A DNA stretch of 64,000 bases from Bradyrhizobium diazoefficiens (GCF_018129965.1 NZ_JAFCKW010000006.1:124001-188000), one strand, 5' to 3'; numbered from the stretch's first letter, positions 17,053-26,146 are shown. The notes: generated by a model not told the origin, from the sequence alone. Translations and numbers: made by a program.

Positions 17053-17877
17053 TTACTCATCCCGCCATGTCGGTGCGCGCTTCTCGATGAAAGCCTTGAT
17101 GCCTTCCTCGGCGTCGCGCGCCATCATGTTCTCGGTCATCACCTCTGCCGCATAGCGGTAGGCGTCCGCAAGGTTCATCTCGGCCTGGCGATAGAACGCC
17201 TCCTTGCCGAGCTTGATCGTATAGGCCGATTTCAATGCCACTTTTTCCGCCAGCGCGATCGCAGCATCGCGCTCGGTGCCGGCGGCGACCACGCGATTGA
17301 TCAGGCCGATCTCGCGCGCGCGGGCGGCCGGCACCGGCTCGCCGGTGAGCAGCATCTCCATCGCCTGCTTGCGCGGCACGTTGCGCGACAGCGCCACCAT
17401 CGGCGTCGAGCAGAACAGGCCGATGTCGACGCCGGGCGTGGCGAAGCTGGCCGCCTCCGAAGCGATCGCAAGATCGCAGCTCGCCACGAGCTGGCAGCCG
17501 GCCGCGGTCGCGATGCCCTGGACGGAAGCGACCACGGGCTTGGGAAGGCGCACGATGGCTTGCATCATCGCGCTGCAGGCGGTCATCATCTCGGCAAAGA
17601 ACGCGCGGCCGCGATCGGGATCGGCGCGGCGGGCGGTCATTTCCTTCATGTCGTGGCCGGCGGAGAAGGCGGGGCCGTTGGCGGCGATCACCACGCCGCG
17701 GATCGCCTTGTCGTCGCGGATCTCGTTCAGCGCGGCGTGCAGGCCTGCAATCATCGCCGCGGACAGGCTGTTGCGCGCGGCCGGACGGTTGAGCGTCAGG
17801 ACCGCGATGCTGCCGATTGTTTCGCGGAGCAAAATCGGCGGTTGCGGGGAGGGGGCGCGGGCGGCCTGAGCGGACAT
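17053..17877 (-). CDS. enoyl-CoA hydratase/isomerase superfamily protein (ECHDC3-like), catalytic Glu residues replaced
   Basis: 274 aa crotonase fold: IAVLTLNRPAARNSLSAAMIAGL, the oxyanion-hole GPAFSAGHDMKEM, PVVASVQGIATAAGCQLVASCDLAIAS, and ATPGVDIGLFCSTPMVALSR followed by LLTGEPVPAARAREIGLINRVV. In true hydratases the two catalytic glutamates lie in GGGCEL and PExxLG; here the aligned positions are Gln (AAGCQL) and Gly (TPGVDIG). The GLFCSTP run is typical of the mitochondrial ECHDC3 group, whose function is unsettled. CoA-thioester binding is likely; hydration is doubtful. Confidence 0.85.
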   Translation of the reverse strand: MSAQAARAPSPQPPILLRETIGSIAVLTLNRPAARNSLSAAMIAGLHAALNEIRDDKAIRGVVIAANGPAFSAGHDMKEMTARRADPDRGRAFFAEMMTACSAMMQAIVRLPKPVVASVQGIATAAGCQLVASCDLAIASEAASFATPGVDIGLFCSTPMVALSRNVPRKQAMEMLLTGEPVPAARAREIGLINRVVAAGTERDAAIALAEKVALKSAYTIKLGKEAFYRQAEMNLADAYRYAAEVMTENMMARDAEEGIKAFIEKRAPTWRDE

Positions 17878-17976
17878 TGAAGCGTTTCCGGTGGGGCTTG
17901 CAAGATGGATTCTTGCAATTGGATGACACAGAGAACTTAATGTAACAGGGGATGTGAAGCGAGGGTAAGGCGTGGC

Positions 17977-18405
17977 ATGGCGTTAGCGAAAATGAGCGTG
18001 GCCGAGGTCGAGAAATTTCTCCGCGACGAGTTTCCCCAGGCCTTCGGGGGCGACGACATCACGATCGAGAGCGCCGACGGCCAGACCTGCCTGCTGCGCC
18101 AGCGCTTCAGCGAAAGGATGCTGCGTCCGGGCGGAACCGTGTCCGGGCCGACGCTGATGGCGCTGGCGGATTTCGCGATGTACGTGGTGCTCCTGTCCGC
18201 GATTGGCCCGATCGGGCTCGCTGTGACCACCAATCTGAACATCAATTTCCTGCGCAAGGGCCAGCCGGGGCAGGACGTGCTCGCGGAGGCCCGCCTGCTC
18301 AAGCTCGGCAAGCGGCTGGCGGTCGGGGAAGTGAACCTGCTGTCCGGCACCTCGCCCGATCCGATTGCCCATGTCACCTCGACCTATTCCATTCCAAATG
18401 TTTGA
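17977..18405 (+). CDS. PaaI family hotdog thioesterase
   Basis: 142 aa single hotdog domain. RPGGTVSGPTLMALADFAMYVVLLSAIGPIGLAVTTNLNINFLRKG carries the PaaI-type helix and substrate groove; GQDVLAEARLLKLGKRLAVGEVNLLSG is the closing sheet. Predicted to hydrolyse acyl- or aryl-CoA. ATG 17977 follows GAGGGTAAGG; another in-frame ATG at 17992 is possible. It is divergent from the crotonase-like gene, and a shared acyl-CoA role is plausible but unproven. Confidence 0.82.
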   Translation: MALAKMSVAEVEKFLRDEFPQAFGGDDITIESADGQTCLLRQRFSERMLRPGGTVSGPTLMALADFAMYVVLLSAIGPIGLAVTTNLNINFLRKGQPGQDVLAEARLLKLGKRLAVGEVNLLSGTSPDPIAHVTSTYSIPNV

Positions 18406-18562
18406 GCTTTTTCGGGGTATTATAGCACCGTATTTATAAGCCTCTGATTTTAATTGACTAATTTGCGCCTTGGGGCATTGACCGTGGCGCGTCTCTTCTC
18501 TAGAAACCGCGCAGTCCGGTGCGGTGTTCGCGCCGATATCTCCCGTCTACGGAAACTCCGAC

Positions 18563-19027
18563 ATGAAAACCTTTTCGGCAAAGCCGGCTGAGGTGACGAA
18601 GAAGTGGGTACTGATCGACGCCAAGGGTCTGGTCGTCGGCCGCCTCGCCACCATCGTCGCCATGCGCCTGCGCGGCAAGCACCTCCCGACCTACACCCCG
18701 CATGTTGATTGCGGCGACAACGTCATCATCATCAACGCGCAGCATGCGGTCCTCACCGGTCGCAAGCGCGAGCAGAAGACCTATTACAAGCACACCGGCT
18801 ATGTCGGCCACGTCAAGGAGCGCACCGCGCGCCAGATCCTCGAGGGCAAGCATCCCGAGCGCGTGCTCGAAAAGGCCGTCGAGCGCATGATTCCGCGTGG
18901 TCCGCTCGGTCGCGTCCAGATGGGTAACCTGCGCGTCTACGGCGGCGCCGATCATCCGCACGAGGCGCAGACGCCCGAGAAGCTCGACATCGCCAAGTTG
19001 AACCGCAAGAACACGAGGGCCGCATAA
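18563..19027 (+). CDS. rplM: 50S ribosomal protein L13
   Basis: 154 aa, standard length. Recognised by [87 protein letters not shown] and [15 protein letters not shown]13 is an early assembly protein of the large subunit. The ATG at 18563 gives [15 protein letters not shown], the usual start; the open frame begins further upstream at 18524 but those residues are not conserved. Followed 2 bases later by rpsI, the classic L13-S9 operon. Confidence 0.97.
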   Translation: MKTFSAKPAEVTKKWVLIDAKGLVVGRLATIVAMRLRGKHLPTYTPHVDCGDNVIIINAQHAVLTGRKREQKTYYKHTGYVGHVKERTARQILEGKHPERVLEKAVERMIPRGPLGRVQMGNLRVYGGADHPHEAQTPEKLDIAKLNRKNTRAA

Positions 19028-19029
19028 TC

Positions 19030-19506
19030 ATGGCCGAATCCATTCAGTCTCTCGACCAGCTCTCGCAGCTCAAGACGGTGGCGCCCGATGCGCCCAAGCA
19101 CGAGAAGAAGGTCGACAAGTTCAACCGCGCCTACGCCACCGGCAAGCGCAAGGACGCGGTCGCCCGTGTCTGGATCAAGCCGGGCGCCGGCAAGGTCACG
19201 GTCAACGCGCGTGAGGTCGAGGTCTATTTCGCCCGTCCCGTGCTGCGCATGATGATCGAGCAGCCCTTCGTCGTCGCCGCGCGTGCCGGCCAGTACGACG
19301 TGGTCTGCACGGTCGCCGGCGGCGGTCTGTCCGGCCAGGCCGGTGCGGTTCGTCACGGTATCTCCAAGGCGCTCACCTATTTCGAGCCGGAGCTGCGTGG
19401 CGTGCTCAAGAAGGGCGGCTTCCTCACCCGCGACTCGCGTGTGGTCGAGCGCAAGAAGTACGGCAAGGCCAAGGCCCGCCGCTCCTTCCAGTTCTCGAAG
19501 CGTTAA
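19030..19506 (+). CDS. rpsI: 30S ribosomal protein S9
   Basis: 158 aa, with the alphaproteobacterial N-terminal extension (about 30 residues, including [12 protein letters not shown]) before the S9 core [44 protein letters not shown] and the invariant C-terminal tail RRSFQFSKR that reaches the decoding site. Starts 2 bases after the rplM stop and ends just before an intrinsic terminator. Confidence 0.97.
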   Translation: MAESIQSLDQLSQLKTVAPDAPKHEKKVDKFNRAYATGKRKDAVARVWIKPGAGKVTVNAREVEVYFARPVLRMMIEQPFVVAARAGQYDVVCTVAGGGLSGQAGAVRHGISKALTYFEPELRGVLKKGGFLTRDSRVVERKKYGKAKARRSFQFSKR

Positions 19507-19550
19507 TCGCTTCGGTCACATTCGCCGCGAAAGCGGCTTCAATGAGATGC

Positions 19551-19579
19551 AAAAGGGCGCTGAATTCAGCGCCCTTTTT
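19551..19579 (+). terminator. intrinsic terminator after rplM-rpsI
   Basis: AAAAGGGCGCTGAATTCAGCGCCC is a perfect hairpin followed by a TTTTT run, about 45 bases after the rpsI stop. The A-run on the left lets it work in the other direction too. Confidence 0.9.
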
Positions 19580-19735
19580 GCTGTTCGTTTGTACGCAAAT
19601 TGATGACGAGTTTCCCGAAAACTTGGGCACGCGCGCAAACCTAAATCAAACCCGCGGGACATAGCGTCGCATCCGGAAGGGCGCGCAAGTCGGCTGGGCC
19701 GATCGCGTAACTGCTATGATCCAGAGGGGGCCGAC

Positions 19736-20956
19736 ATGATGTCGCTCGATAGCATCACGCTCTATTTGGTTGCCACCATGATCGCCGCATTGCTCGGCGC
19801 CATGATGGTGTTTTTCGGCCGGCAGGAGAACAGTCCCGCGCTGAAATGGTGGGGCACCGCATATCTGCTGGGCGCGACTTCGGTCGCGCTGTGGACTGCG
19901 GCCAGCGACAAGCTCGGGCCGCATCTCTATCTCGCGCTGAACGCGGTCGGCTTCGTGGCCTGCGGCATGGTCTGGAACGCGGCGCGTGTCTTCCATGGCC
20001 GCAAGCCGAACTGGCCCGGCCTCGTGCTCGGCGCGCTCGCCTGGGCCGCCACGGTCACGCTGCTCGATCCCGCCGCCGCGATGCTGCGCATGATCGTCGG
20101 CGCCGGCATCGTCTCGGTCTACGCGGCGCTAACCGCGAGCGAGCTCTGGGTCGAGCGGCGCAAGAGCCTGCAGCGGCGCTGGCCGGCCTTCGTGGTGCCG
20201 GTGATGCACGGCTGCGTGTTGATGCTGCCGATCCTGCTCGGCAGCTTCCTCCGTCCCAACGATGCGGGCTTCTCCAGCAGCATCTGGGTGACCGTGTTCG
20301 CGGTCGAACTCGTACTCTATGCCGTCGGCACGGTGTTCGTAATCTTCATGCTGGTGTCGGAGCGCACGGTGACGGCGCACCGGACCGCCGCATCGACCGA
20401 TCCCCTGACCGGCATGCTCAACCGCCGCGGCTTCTCGGAAGCTTGCGGGCGCCTGATCGAGCGCGAGGCCAAAGCCGGGCGTCCTGTCACCGTGATGATC
20501 TTCGACATCGACCATTTCAAGTCGATCAACGACCGCTTCGGCCACCCCGCCGGCGACGAGATGCTGAAACTGTTCTCGACCGTGGTGGTCAACAATCTGC
20601 GCATCACCGACATGTCGGGCCGTATCGGCGGCGAGGAGTTCGCAGCCCTCCTGCCATGTTCGCTGGAGGAGGGCGTGCTGGTCGCCGAGCGCGTGCGCGA
20701 AGCGTTCGAGACCTCCGGCGTCGTCGTGGACGAGGGGCCGGTCGATACCACCGTCAGCATCGGCGTTGCGGGTGGTCCCGCCGGCACCGAACTCGAGGTG
20801 CTGCTGGCCTCCGCCGACACCGCGCTCTACCAGGCCAAGCGCAGCGGCCGTAACCGCGTCGAGGCGGCCGAGGAGCTGCCGCTGTCGCTGGAGAACTGGC
20901 GCCGCCAGAGCGCCGCGCGGCTGGGTGTGTCGCAGGCACGTCCGGTCACGGCCTGA
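19736..20956 (+). CDS. membrane diguanylate cyclase (GGDEF)
   Basis: Makes cyclic di-GMP from GTP. 406 aa: about six membrane helices in residues 1-215, then TDPLTGMLNRRGF and the GGDEF domain with VMIFDIDHFKSINDRFGHPAGDEML and GRIGGEEFAALLP near residue 300, where GGEEF is a competent active-site variant. TVSIGVAGG and ADTALYQAKRSGRNRV complete the domain. No EAL domain and no recognisable I-site RxxD immediately before GGEEF. The N-terminal helices are probably a signal-sensing module; no adjacent effector is visible. Confidence 0.9.
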   Translation: MMSLDSITLYLVATMIAALLGAMMVFFGRQENSPALKWWGTAYLLGATSVALWTAASDKLGPHLYLALNAVGFVACGMVWNAARVFHGRKPNWPGLVLGALAWAATVTLLDPAAAMLRMIVGAGIVSVYAALTASELWVERRKSLQRRWPAFVVPVMHGCVLMLPILLGSFLRPNDAGFSSSIWVTVFAVELVLYAVGTVFVIFMLVSERTVTAHRTAASTDPLTGMLNRRGFSEACGRLIEREAKAGRPVTVMIFDIDHFKSINDRFGHPAGDEMLKLFSTVVVNNLRITDMSGRIGGEEFAALLPCSLEEGVLVAERVREAFETSGVVVDEGPVDTTVSIGVAGGPAGTELEVLLASADTALYQAKRSGRNRVEAAEELPLSLENWRRQSAARLGVSQARPVTA

Positions 20957-21014
20957 GGGACCAAACGGCTTGCGGTAATCTCTTGTTTACCATTCGATCC
21001 CTACCATCGCGGTC

Positions 21015-21251
21015 ATGGAATCGATCCGTCGACAGAATCCGCAGGCTGCCCTGATGTCGCTCGAAGCCGCTGCGGCTTCGGCACGCGGCGGTTTCGCCTG
21101 CATGTTCTCCACCGCGGACGAATTTGAGCGTGCGCTGATCGCCGAGCGCCGCGCGCAAGGGCGATACACGCAGAGCCGCAGCTATTGGCCATTCGTACTG
21201 TTTGGCGGTTGTGCGCTCATCGTTGCTGGAACCGCTCTGTTGTTCGCCTGA
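21015..21251 (+). CDS. hypothetical small protein with C-terminal membrane helix
   Basis: 78 aa. Ala-rich N-terminal half (LMSLEAAAASARGGFA), a charged EFERALIAERRAQGRY segment, then one membrane helix at the end (FVLFGGCALIVAGTALLFA). It looks like a tail-anchored protein. Ribosome site weak, family not recognised. Followed by an intrinsic terminator. Confidence 0.6.
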   Translation: MESIRRQNPQAALMSLEAAAASARGGFACMFSTADEFERALIAERRAQGRYTQSRSYWPFVLFGGCALIVAGTALLFA

Positions 21252-21276
21252 GAGCCCCCGCATTTTCAACCGGTCA

Positions 21277-21300
21277 GGGCGCCGTTCGGGCGCCTTTTTC
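21277..21300 (+). terminator. intrinsic terminator
   Basis: GGGCGCC-GTTC-GGGCGCC hairpin followed by TTTTTC, 25 bases after the stop of the small membrane protein gene and before the monooxygenase-like gene. Confidence 0.8.
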
Positions 21301-21352
21301 TTTCTTGCCGGCTGCGGTAGACACGCCGAACAGGCAAAAGAGGGTGGAAGCC

Positions 21353-21649
21353 ATGATCACCGAGATCGCGCAAATCGACGTCAAGCCGGGCAGCGAGAAG
21401 GATTTCGAGGCCGCCGTCGCCAAGGCCAAGGCCGCCTTCGGCCGCGCCAAGGGGTTTCACGGCTTCGAGCTCCACAAGTCGGTCGAGAAGCCGCAGCGCT
21501 ACCGGCTGATGGTGCAGTGGGCGACGCTGGAAAACCACACGGTCGACTTCCGCGGCTCCGAGAATTTCACCGAATGGCGCGGCCTGGTCGGCCAGTATTT
21601 TGCCGCGCCCCCGGAGGTCGAGCACACCGAGACCGTGCTGACCACCTGA
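21353..21649 (+). CDS. antibiotic biosynthesis monooxygenase (ABM) domain protein
   Basis: 98 aa dimeric ferredoxin-like barrel protein: ITEIAQIDVKPGSEKDFEAAV, GFHGFELHKSVEKPQRYRLMVQWATLENHTVDFRGSENFTEW and a C-terminal strand. ABM proteins include quinone-forming monooxygenases and heme-degrading enzymes, but many have no known reaction. ATG at 21353 is supported by GGGTGGAAG; a longer frame starts upstream of the terminator and is rejected. Convergent with the AI-2E family gene. Confidence 0.85.
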   Translation: MITEIAQIDVKPGSEKDFEAAVAKAKAAFGRAKGFHGFELHKSVEKPQRYRLMVQWATLENHTVDFRGSENFTEWRGLVGQYFAAPPEVEHTETVLTT

Positions 21650-21665
21650 GCGGTTTTGCGAGGCA

Positions 21666-22829
21666 TTACGCCGCCTCTGCCAGAGGCGGCGCCTCATACG
21701 TCTTGAAATGGTCGATCATGACCTTGGCGATGGCGACCAGTGGCAGCGCCAGCGCAAGGCCCCAGATTCCGAAAACGACCCCGAGCAGGATCTGGAACGC
21801 GAACAGCGTTGCCGGCGGGATATCGAGGGCCTGACGCTGGAGCAACGGCGTCAGCACATAGCTCTCCATGGCGTGGACGCCGAGGAATAGCAGGAAGGCC
21901 GACAGCGTGGCGACCCAGCCCGAGGCGAGGCTCGCCAGCACCACGACGACACCTGCGATGATGGCGCCGACCGTCGGGATGAAGGCGAGCAGCCCGGCCT
22001 GAATACCCAGGATGAACGAGCCGGGGATGCCGATCAGGGCGAGCCCGATCCAGGTCACGGCGCCGACCGCAAGCATCACGATGATCTGGGCGATCAGCCA
22101 GCGCTCCAGCGTTTCGCTGATGCGGTCGATGATCAGCGTGGCGCGCGTCCGATGCCTGGCCGGCACGAGGAACAGCAGCCCATCGTGATAGGCGCTCGGC
22201 TGTGCGGCGAAGGCCAGCCCGAGAAACAGCACGATGAAGATGTTGCCGACGGCACTGATGGTGCCGAGCAACAGCTTGAAGGTCTGGCTCACGATGGCGC
22301 CGCCGCTGGAGGCGAGAGCGCCCGCACCCGACAATCCGTTTTTCTGGGGCGGACCCGTCGGGGGGCCGGACTCGGCCGGCGTCGCGTCCGCAGAGGCGGG
22401 CGCCGCGCCGCCGAGATCGAAGAAGCTGGTGTCGACGCCGTGGCTGTCGAGGAAGGACTTCACGTTGGTGATTTGCGACTTGATGGTCTTGCTCAGCAGC
22501 GAGGCCTGATCGGCGATGGTGGCGCCGCCGAGATAGGCGACGCCCGCCAGCATCAGGGCGAGCGCGATGCAGACGATCGCAAGCCGCAGCGTGTGCGGCA
22601 GGTGCACGCGGCGGCCGAGCGCGTTGGTCAGCGCATTGAGGGCGACGCCGAACAGCATGCCGGCAAAGATCAGCAGCAGCGTGGCGGCAAAATACCAGGT
22701 GAAGACCAGCAGCGCGGTGAACAGCACGACACCGATCCCCCCGACCGAAATCGCCCAGGCCTGGTCCCAGGCTTGATTTGAAGCCTGAGCAGTGCGGTTC
22801 CGGGGCTGTTCATCTCTGGGGATGGTCAC
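21666..22829 (-). CDS. AI-2E family (PerM/YdiK-like) transporter
   Basis: 387 aa permease with about eight membrane helices: an N-terminal pair (GIGVVLFTALLVFTWYF, LLLIFAGMLFGVALNAL), a soluble Pro/Gly/Ala-rich loop (about residues 140-175), and the C-terminal core ILGIQAGLLAFIPTVGAIIAG, then LHAMESYVLTPLLQ-like VHAMESYVLTPLLQRQALDIPPATLFAFQILLG, diagnostic for the family. Substrates are largely unknown (proposed exporters or Na/H exchangers). It is not evidence of quorum sensing. Confidence 0.88.
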   Translation of the reverse strand: MTIPRDEQPRNRTAQASNQAWDQAWAISVGGIGVVLFTALLVFTWYFAATLLLIFAGMLFGVALNALTNALGRRVHLPHTLRLAIVCIALALMLAGVAYLGGATIADQASLLSKTIKSQITNVKSFLDSHGVDTSFFDLGGAAPASADATPAESGPPTGPPQKNGLSGAGALASSGGAIVSQTFKLLLGTISAVGNIFIVLFLGLAFAAQPSAYHDGLLFLVPARHRTRATLIIDRISETLERWLIAQIIVMLAVGAVTWIGLALIGIPGSFILGIQAGLLAFIPTVGAIIAGVVVVLASLASGWVATLSAFLLFLGVHAMESYVLTPLLQRQALDIPPATLFAFQILLGVVFGIWGLALALPLVAIAKVMIDHFKTYEAPPLAEAA

Positions 22830-22969
22830 ATCATGTCCTTTTCGGCGGCTGCGGGCAGCCGCACTCTTTCGACAAACGCGCTGCGGATCAAGGCCGCGTC
22901 AACGGGCTGGTTTGACGCTGCCTGGCGAACGGTGCAGAGCGATGGGGGGAGAGAACAGGTGGGGTCAGC

Positions 22970-23674
22970 TTGAGTTTCATCAGCAAGTGGGCCGGTCTGA
23001 TCGGGCTTCTGGCGGTGCTCGTGATCGGCGACCAGATCCGAATCAACCGGCCCGGCCACAAATATCGCCTCACTGTCGAGGTGACCACACCCGACGGAAC
23101 CAAGACCGGCTCCGGGGTTCTGACGGTCGTGCCGGATCGCGGCTACAGTCGCGGCGGCCGGACCACGATGCGCGGGGAGGCTGTGTTCGTCGACCTCGGC
23201 CAGGGAAAGAACCTCGTGGCCTTGCTGGCCCATCAGCAGGGTGCAAAGCTGGTCCTCGACGACATCAATTATGTCGCGCTCCGCGCCTATGGCGCCGCGC
23301 GCGGCAACCGCGTCTCGTTCAATGAGCTCAACCGGCAGACCGGCATCGTCCCGGTGCAGGGAGACCTCGTTCCGGTCCTCGTGAGCTTTGGCGACCCCAA
23401 GGACCCCCGGAGCGCGCGTCTTGTCGCTACCGACCATTCGGAGGCGGTTTTGGGCGACGGCTACGCTATCCGTGGCCTCTCCGCCGAAGTTGTGCCCAAT
23501 GGCCTCTGGCCCATCGATTTCGGTGGCGCGCTCGGAGAGCCCGTGACGCGCGGAATCGAGGCGAAGCTGCCCTGGCTGACCGCGCCCGGCGAGCCGGCGG
23601 AAACGGCGCTGAACGCCGCCGGCCTGCCCGTCGGGAGCGCCATCGAGGCCCGTGAGGCCTTTGCGCGAAAATAG
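22970..23674 (+). CDS. hypothetical protein with N-terminal membrane anchor
   Basis: 234 aa from TTG 22970, preceded by a strong AGGTGGGG ribosome site. One hydrophobic segment at the N-terminus (WAGLIGLLAVLVIGDQI), then a beta-rich exported domain: YRLTVEVTTPDGTKTGSGVLTVVP, FVDLGQGKNLVALLAHQQGAK, LVPVLVSFGDPKDPRSARLVATD. Probably periplasmic and inner-membrane anchored. Family not recognised and neighbours give no clear link. Confidence 0.75.
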   Translation: MSFISKWAGLIGLLAVLVIGDQIRINRPGHKYRLTVEVTTPDGTKTGSGVLTVVPDRGYSRGGRTTMRGEAVFVDLGQGKNLVALLAHQQGAKLVLDDINYVALRAYGAARGNRVSFNELNRQTGIVPVQGDLVPVLVSFGDPKDPRSARLVATDHSEAVLGDGYAIRGLSAEVVPNGLWPIDFGGALGEPVTRGIEAKLPWLTAPGEPAETALNAAGLPVGSAIEAREAFARK

Positions 23675-23764
23675 CATTGCCGTCCCGCGTACCCCCATGT
23701 TGAATTTGTTCCATACGAGGGGCATGTTTGGGGAATATTGTTCGGCGGGAGGTTGGAACGCTAG

Positions 23765-24538
23765 ATGAGAAAGCCGGTCGTCGGCGTGATCGGGAATAGC
23801 CATCGCGTCGAAAATCGATTTCAGGTTCAGATGGTCGGCGAGCGCAACCTTCGCGCTGTGGCCGAGGTGTCCGGCGGTCTCCCGGTGATGTTCGCGGGCG
23901 CGCCTGACATCACCGACATCGGTGCGCTGCTCGACACCGTCGACGGGATCGTGCTGACCGGAGCCCGCGCCAACGTCCATCCGACCCGTTTCAACGTCGA
24001 TCCCTGCGCGGCGCACGAGCCTTACGACATTCATCGCGACGAGGTTGCGCTGGCGCTGTCGGTCGCCTGCGTGGCGCGCGGCATCCCATTGTTCGGCATC
24101 TGCCGCGGCCTGCAGGAGATGAACGTCGCCTTCGGCGGCTCGCTGCACCCGGAGATCCGAGAAATTCCCGGCCGCATGAACCACCGCATGCCGAGGCTCG
24201 AGAACGGGGAGATTCATCCCGATCCGACCGTGGTGTTCGCCGACCGTCACGACGTCGACCTCACGCCGGGCGGGGCTTTCGCCAGGATTCTCGGCTGTGA
24301 GAAGATCAGGGTCAATTCGCTGCACGGGCAGGGCATCCTCGATCCCGGGCAGCGCGTGCTGATCGAAGGCGTTGCCGAGGACGGTACCATCGAGGCGATC
24401 CGCATCGCGGATGCCCCGAGCTTCGCGCTCGGCGTGCAATGGCACGCCGAATACGATCCGCAACAGAATCCGGTCAACCGAAAACTGTTCGAGGCGTTCG
24501 GCCAAGCCCTAGTCCAACGCCAGCGCGCGCCGGCATAG
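23765..24538 (+). CDS. gamma-glutamyl-gamma-aminobutyrate hydrolase family protein (peptidase C26)
   Basis: 257 aa class I glutamine amidotransferase-like hydrolase. VDGIVLTGARANVHPTRF resembles the family's GG.xxxxP element, the nucleophilic Cys is in FGICRGLQEMNVAFGGSL (about residue 117), and the partner His/Glu are in ALGVQWHAEYDP near residues 226-237. Members split gamma-glutamyl amides, for example in the Puu putrescine pathway. No other puu gene lies near, so the substrate remains open. Confidence 0.88.
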   Translation: MRKPVVGVIGNSHRVENRFQVQMVGERNLRAVAEVSGGLPVMFAGAPDITDIGALLDTVDGIVLTGARANVHPTRFNVDPCAAHEPYDIHRDEVALALSVACVARGIPLFGICRGLQEMNVAFGGSLHPEIREIPGRMNHRMPRLENGEIHPDPTVVFADRHDVDLTPGGAFARILGCEKIRVNSLHGQGILDPGQRVLIEGVAEDGTIEAIRIADAPSFALGVQWHAEYDPQQNPVNRKLFEAFGQALVQRQRAPA

Positions 24539-24584
24539 CGGTCACGACGACCGCCCGCGCTGTGCTTGCGCTACGCGACATTGA

Positions 24585-24821
24585 TCAGAAGCCGAAGAAT
24601 TCGGCACGCAGCCCAGCTTCGTAGTCCGCCTTTGCCGCCTTGGCTCTTGTGCGCGCATCCTCCTCGTCGAAGTGCGCCTTCTCCCATTGGTCGAGTTCGG
24701 CGACGGAATGGTCGGCGGCGGAGGCGAGGGCTTCTTCGCGTCGAATGGCGGAAATCCAGCTTTCGACCGCGTTCTTGTAGGCGGCTTGAAGGTCGTCGAG
24801 CTCCGGATGATCGCTGCTCAT
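24585..24821 (-). CDS. hypothetical small acidic protein
   Basis: 78 aa, entirely helical in appearance and rich in Ala, Glu and Asp: LQAAYKNAVESWISAIRREEALASA, then HFDEEDARTRAKAAKADYEAGLRAEFFGF. Start at 24821 chosen because GGTGAGG lies 6 bases upstream; four extra residues are possible from 24833. No membrane segment. Family not recognised. Confidence 0.65.
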   Translation of the reverse strand: MSSDHPELDDLQAAYKNAVESWISAIRREEALASAADHSVAELDQWEKAHFDEEDARTRAKAAKADYEAGLRAEFFGF

Positions 24822-24943
24822 GTTCAACCTCACCGTAGGTGAACGCCATTGTCGGCGCCGGATGTGAGCTATAGTTTCCGCGAATGAACAAATGACGACA
24901 GAAGCCGGCGCACGGCGCGTCGACAGCGAGGGAGGTTTCGACC

Positions 24944-25840
24944 ATGGCGATCAAGGCTTTGCGGACTCCCGATGCGCGCTTTGACGGTCTTCCCGGCTAT
25001 TCGTTCGCGCCGCATTACCGGGACGATCTTCTCGGTTATGCCGGGCTGCGCATGCACTATCTCGACGAAGGTACGCGCAACGCCCGCGTCGCGCTCTGCC
25101 TTCATGGCCAGCCGACCTGGAGCTATCTCTACCGCAAGATGATCGGCGGCTTCGTCGCCGCCGGCTATCGGGTGATCGCGCCGGACATGTTCGGGTTCGG
25201 TCGCTCCGACAAGCCGGTCGAGGAGGCGGTCTATAGTTTCGACTTCCACCGCGAGAGCCTGATGGCGCTGATCCGCGCGCTCGATCTTCATCGCATCACG
25301 CTGGTTTGCCAGGACTGGGGCGGTCTCCTCGGTCTCACCATTCCGATGGAGATGACCGAGCGGTTCGAGGCGCTGCTGATCATGAACACCACGCTCGCCA
25401 GCGGCGACCGCCCGCTGACGAAGGGCTTCCTCGACTGGCGCGCCTGGAACAACGCCAATCCGGACATGGCGGTCGGCAAGCTGATGGCGCGCGCCTGCCC
25501 GCAGCTCTCGCCCGCGGAGGCCGCGGCCTATGATGCGCCGTTTCCCGACGCCACCTACAAGTCCGGCGTGCGGCGCTTCCCGAACCTCGTGCCTGACCGG
25601 CCAGATGCCGGCGGCGCCGCGATCTCGGCCAAGGCCCGCGACTGGTGGCGCAACGACTACAGCGGCAGGACGGCGATGGTGATCGGCATGACCGATCCCG
25701 TCCTGGGTCCGGCCGTCATGGAGGATATGCGCCAGACCATCCGCAACTGCCCGCCGCCGGTCGAACTCGCCGCAGCCGGACACTTCGTGCAGGAGTGGGG
25801 CGAGGATGTGCTGAAGGGTGCCTTGCCGCTGCTGGCGTGA
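24944..25840 (+). CDS. haloalkane dehalogenase, DhlA-like (HLD-I)
   Basis: Hydrolyses a carbon-halogen bond to an alcohol and halide. 298 aa alpha/beta hydrolase closely resembling Xanthobacter DhlA along its whole length. Nucleophile Asp124 with halide-binding Trp125 in CQDWGGLLGL, acid Asp251 in IGMTDPVLGP, base His280 in AAGHFVQEW: the same spacing as DhlA. A cap-domain Trp (165 or 168 in FLDWRAWNN) may be the second halide ligand. HGQPTWSYLYRKM replaces the DhlA HGEPTWSYLYRKM, so Glu is Gln next to the oxyanion site. ATG 24944 follows GAGGGAGG. No other haloalkane genes are nearby, and the true substrate may be natural. Confidence 0.82.
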   Translation: MAIKALRTPDARFDGLPGYSFAPHYRDDLLGYAGLRMHYLDEGTRNARVALCLHGQPTWSYLYRKMIGGFVAAGYRVIAPDMFGFGRSDKPVEEAVYSFDFHRESLMALIRALDLHRITLVCQDWGGLLGLTIPMEMTERFEALLIMNTTLASGDRPLTKGFLDWRAWNNANPDMAVGKLMARACPQLSPAEAAAYDAPFPDATYKSGVRRFPNLVPDRPDAGGAAISAKARDWWRNDYSGRTAMVIGMTDPVLGPAVMEDMRQTIRNCPPPVELAAAGHFVQEWGEDVLKGALPLLA

Positions 25841-26115
25841 GCGGGGGCTCCAACTCGTCTAGATGATGACCGCCGGCGCCGCGATTGCGCAGGCGCTGGC
25901 GATGTTGCAGATCGCGATGGCCGATGCCGCTGGCGCTCGTCCGCCCGACGGACTCCCAATATCGCGCGCGGAATAAACCAATCAGCAAGAATTGCTGGGC
26001 TTCGATTTTTTCGATTCCGATTTGTTCTCCGGGAACGAAGTGGAGTCAGATGCAGAACGAAAGGCGATGCGCGCCTGGAACGTAAAACCAAACACCGAGG
26101 ATAGTTCACGGAAGC
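25841..26115. other. gene-free stretch
   Basis: The space between the dehalogenase stop and the glnA terminator holds no supported gene. Short frames run across it but none has a ribosome site or recognisable motif. Confidence 0.5.
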
Positions 26116-26146
26116 GAAAAGGCGCCTCCTTTCGGAAGCGCCTTTT
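26116..26146. terminator. bidirectional terminator after glnA
   Basis: AAAAGGCGC...GCGCCTTTT forms a hairpin with A-run and T-run on its two sides, 26 bases past the glnA stop on the minus strand. Confidence 0.8.
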
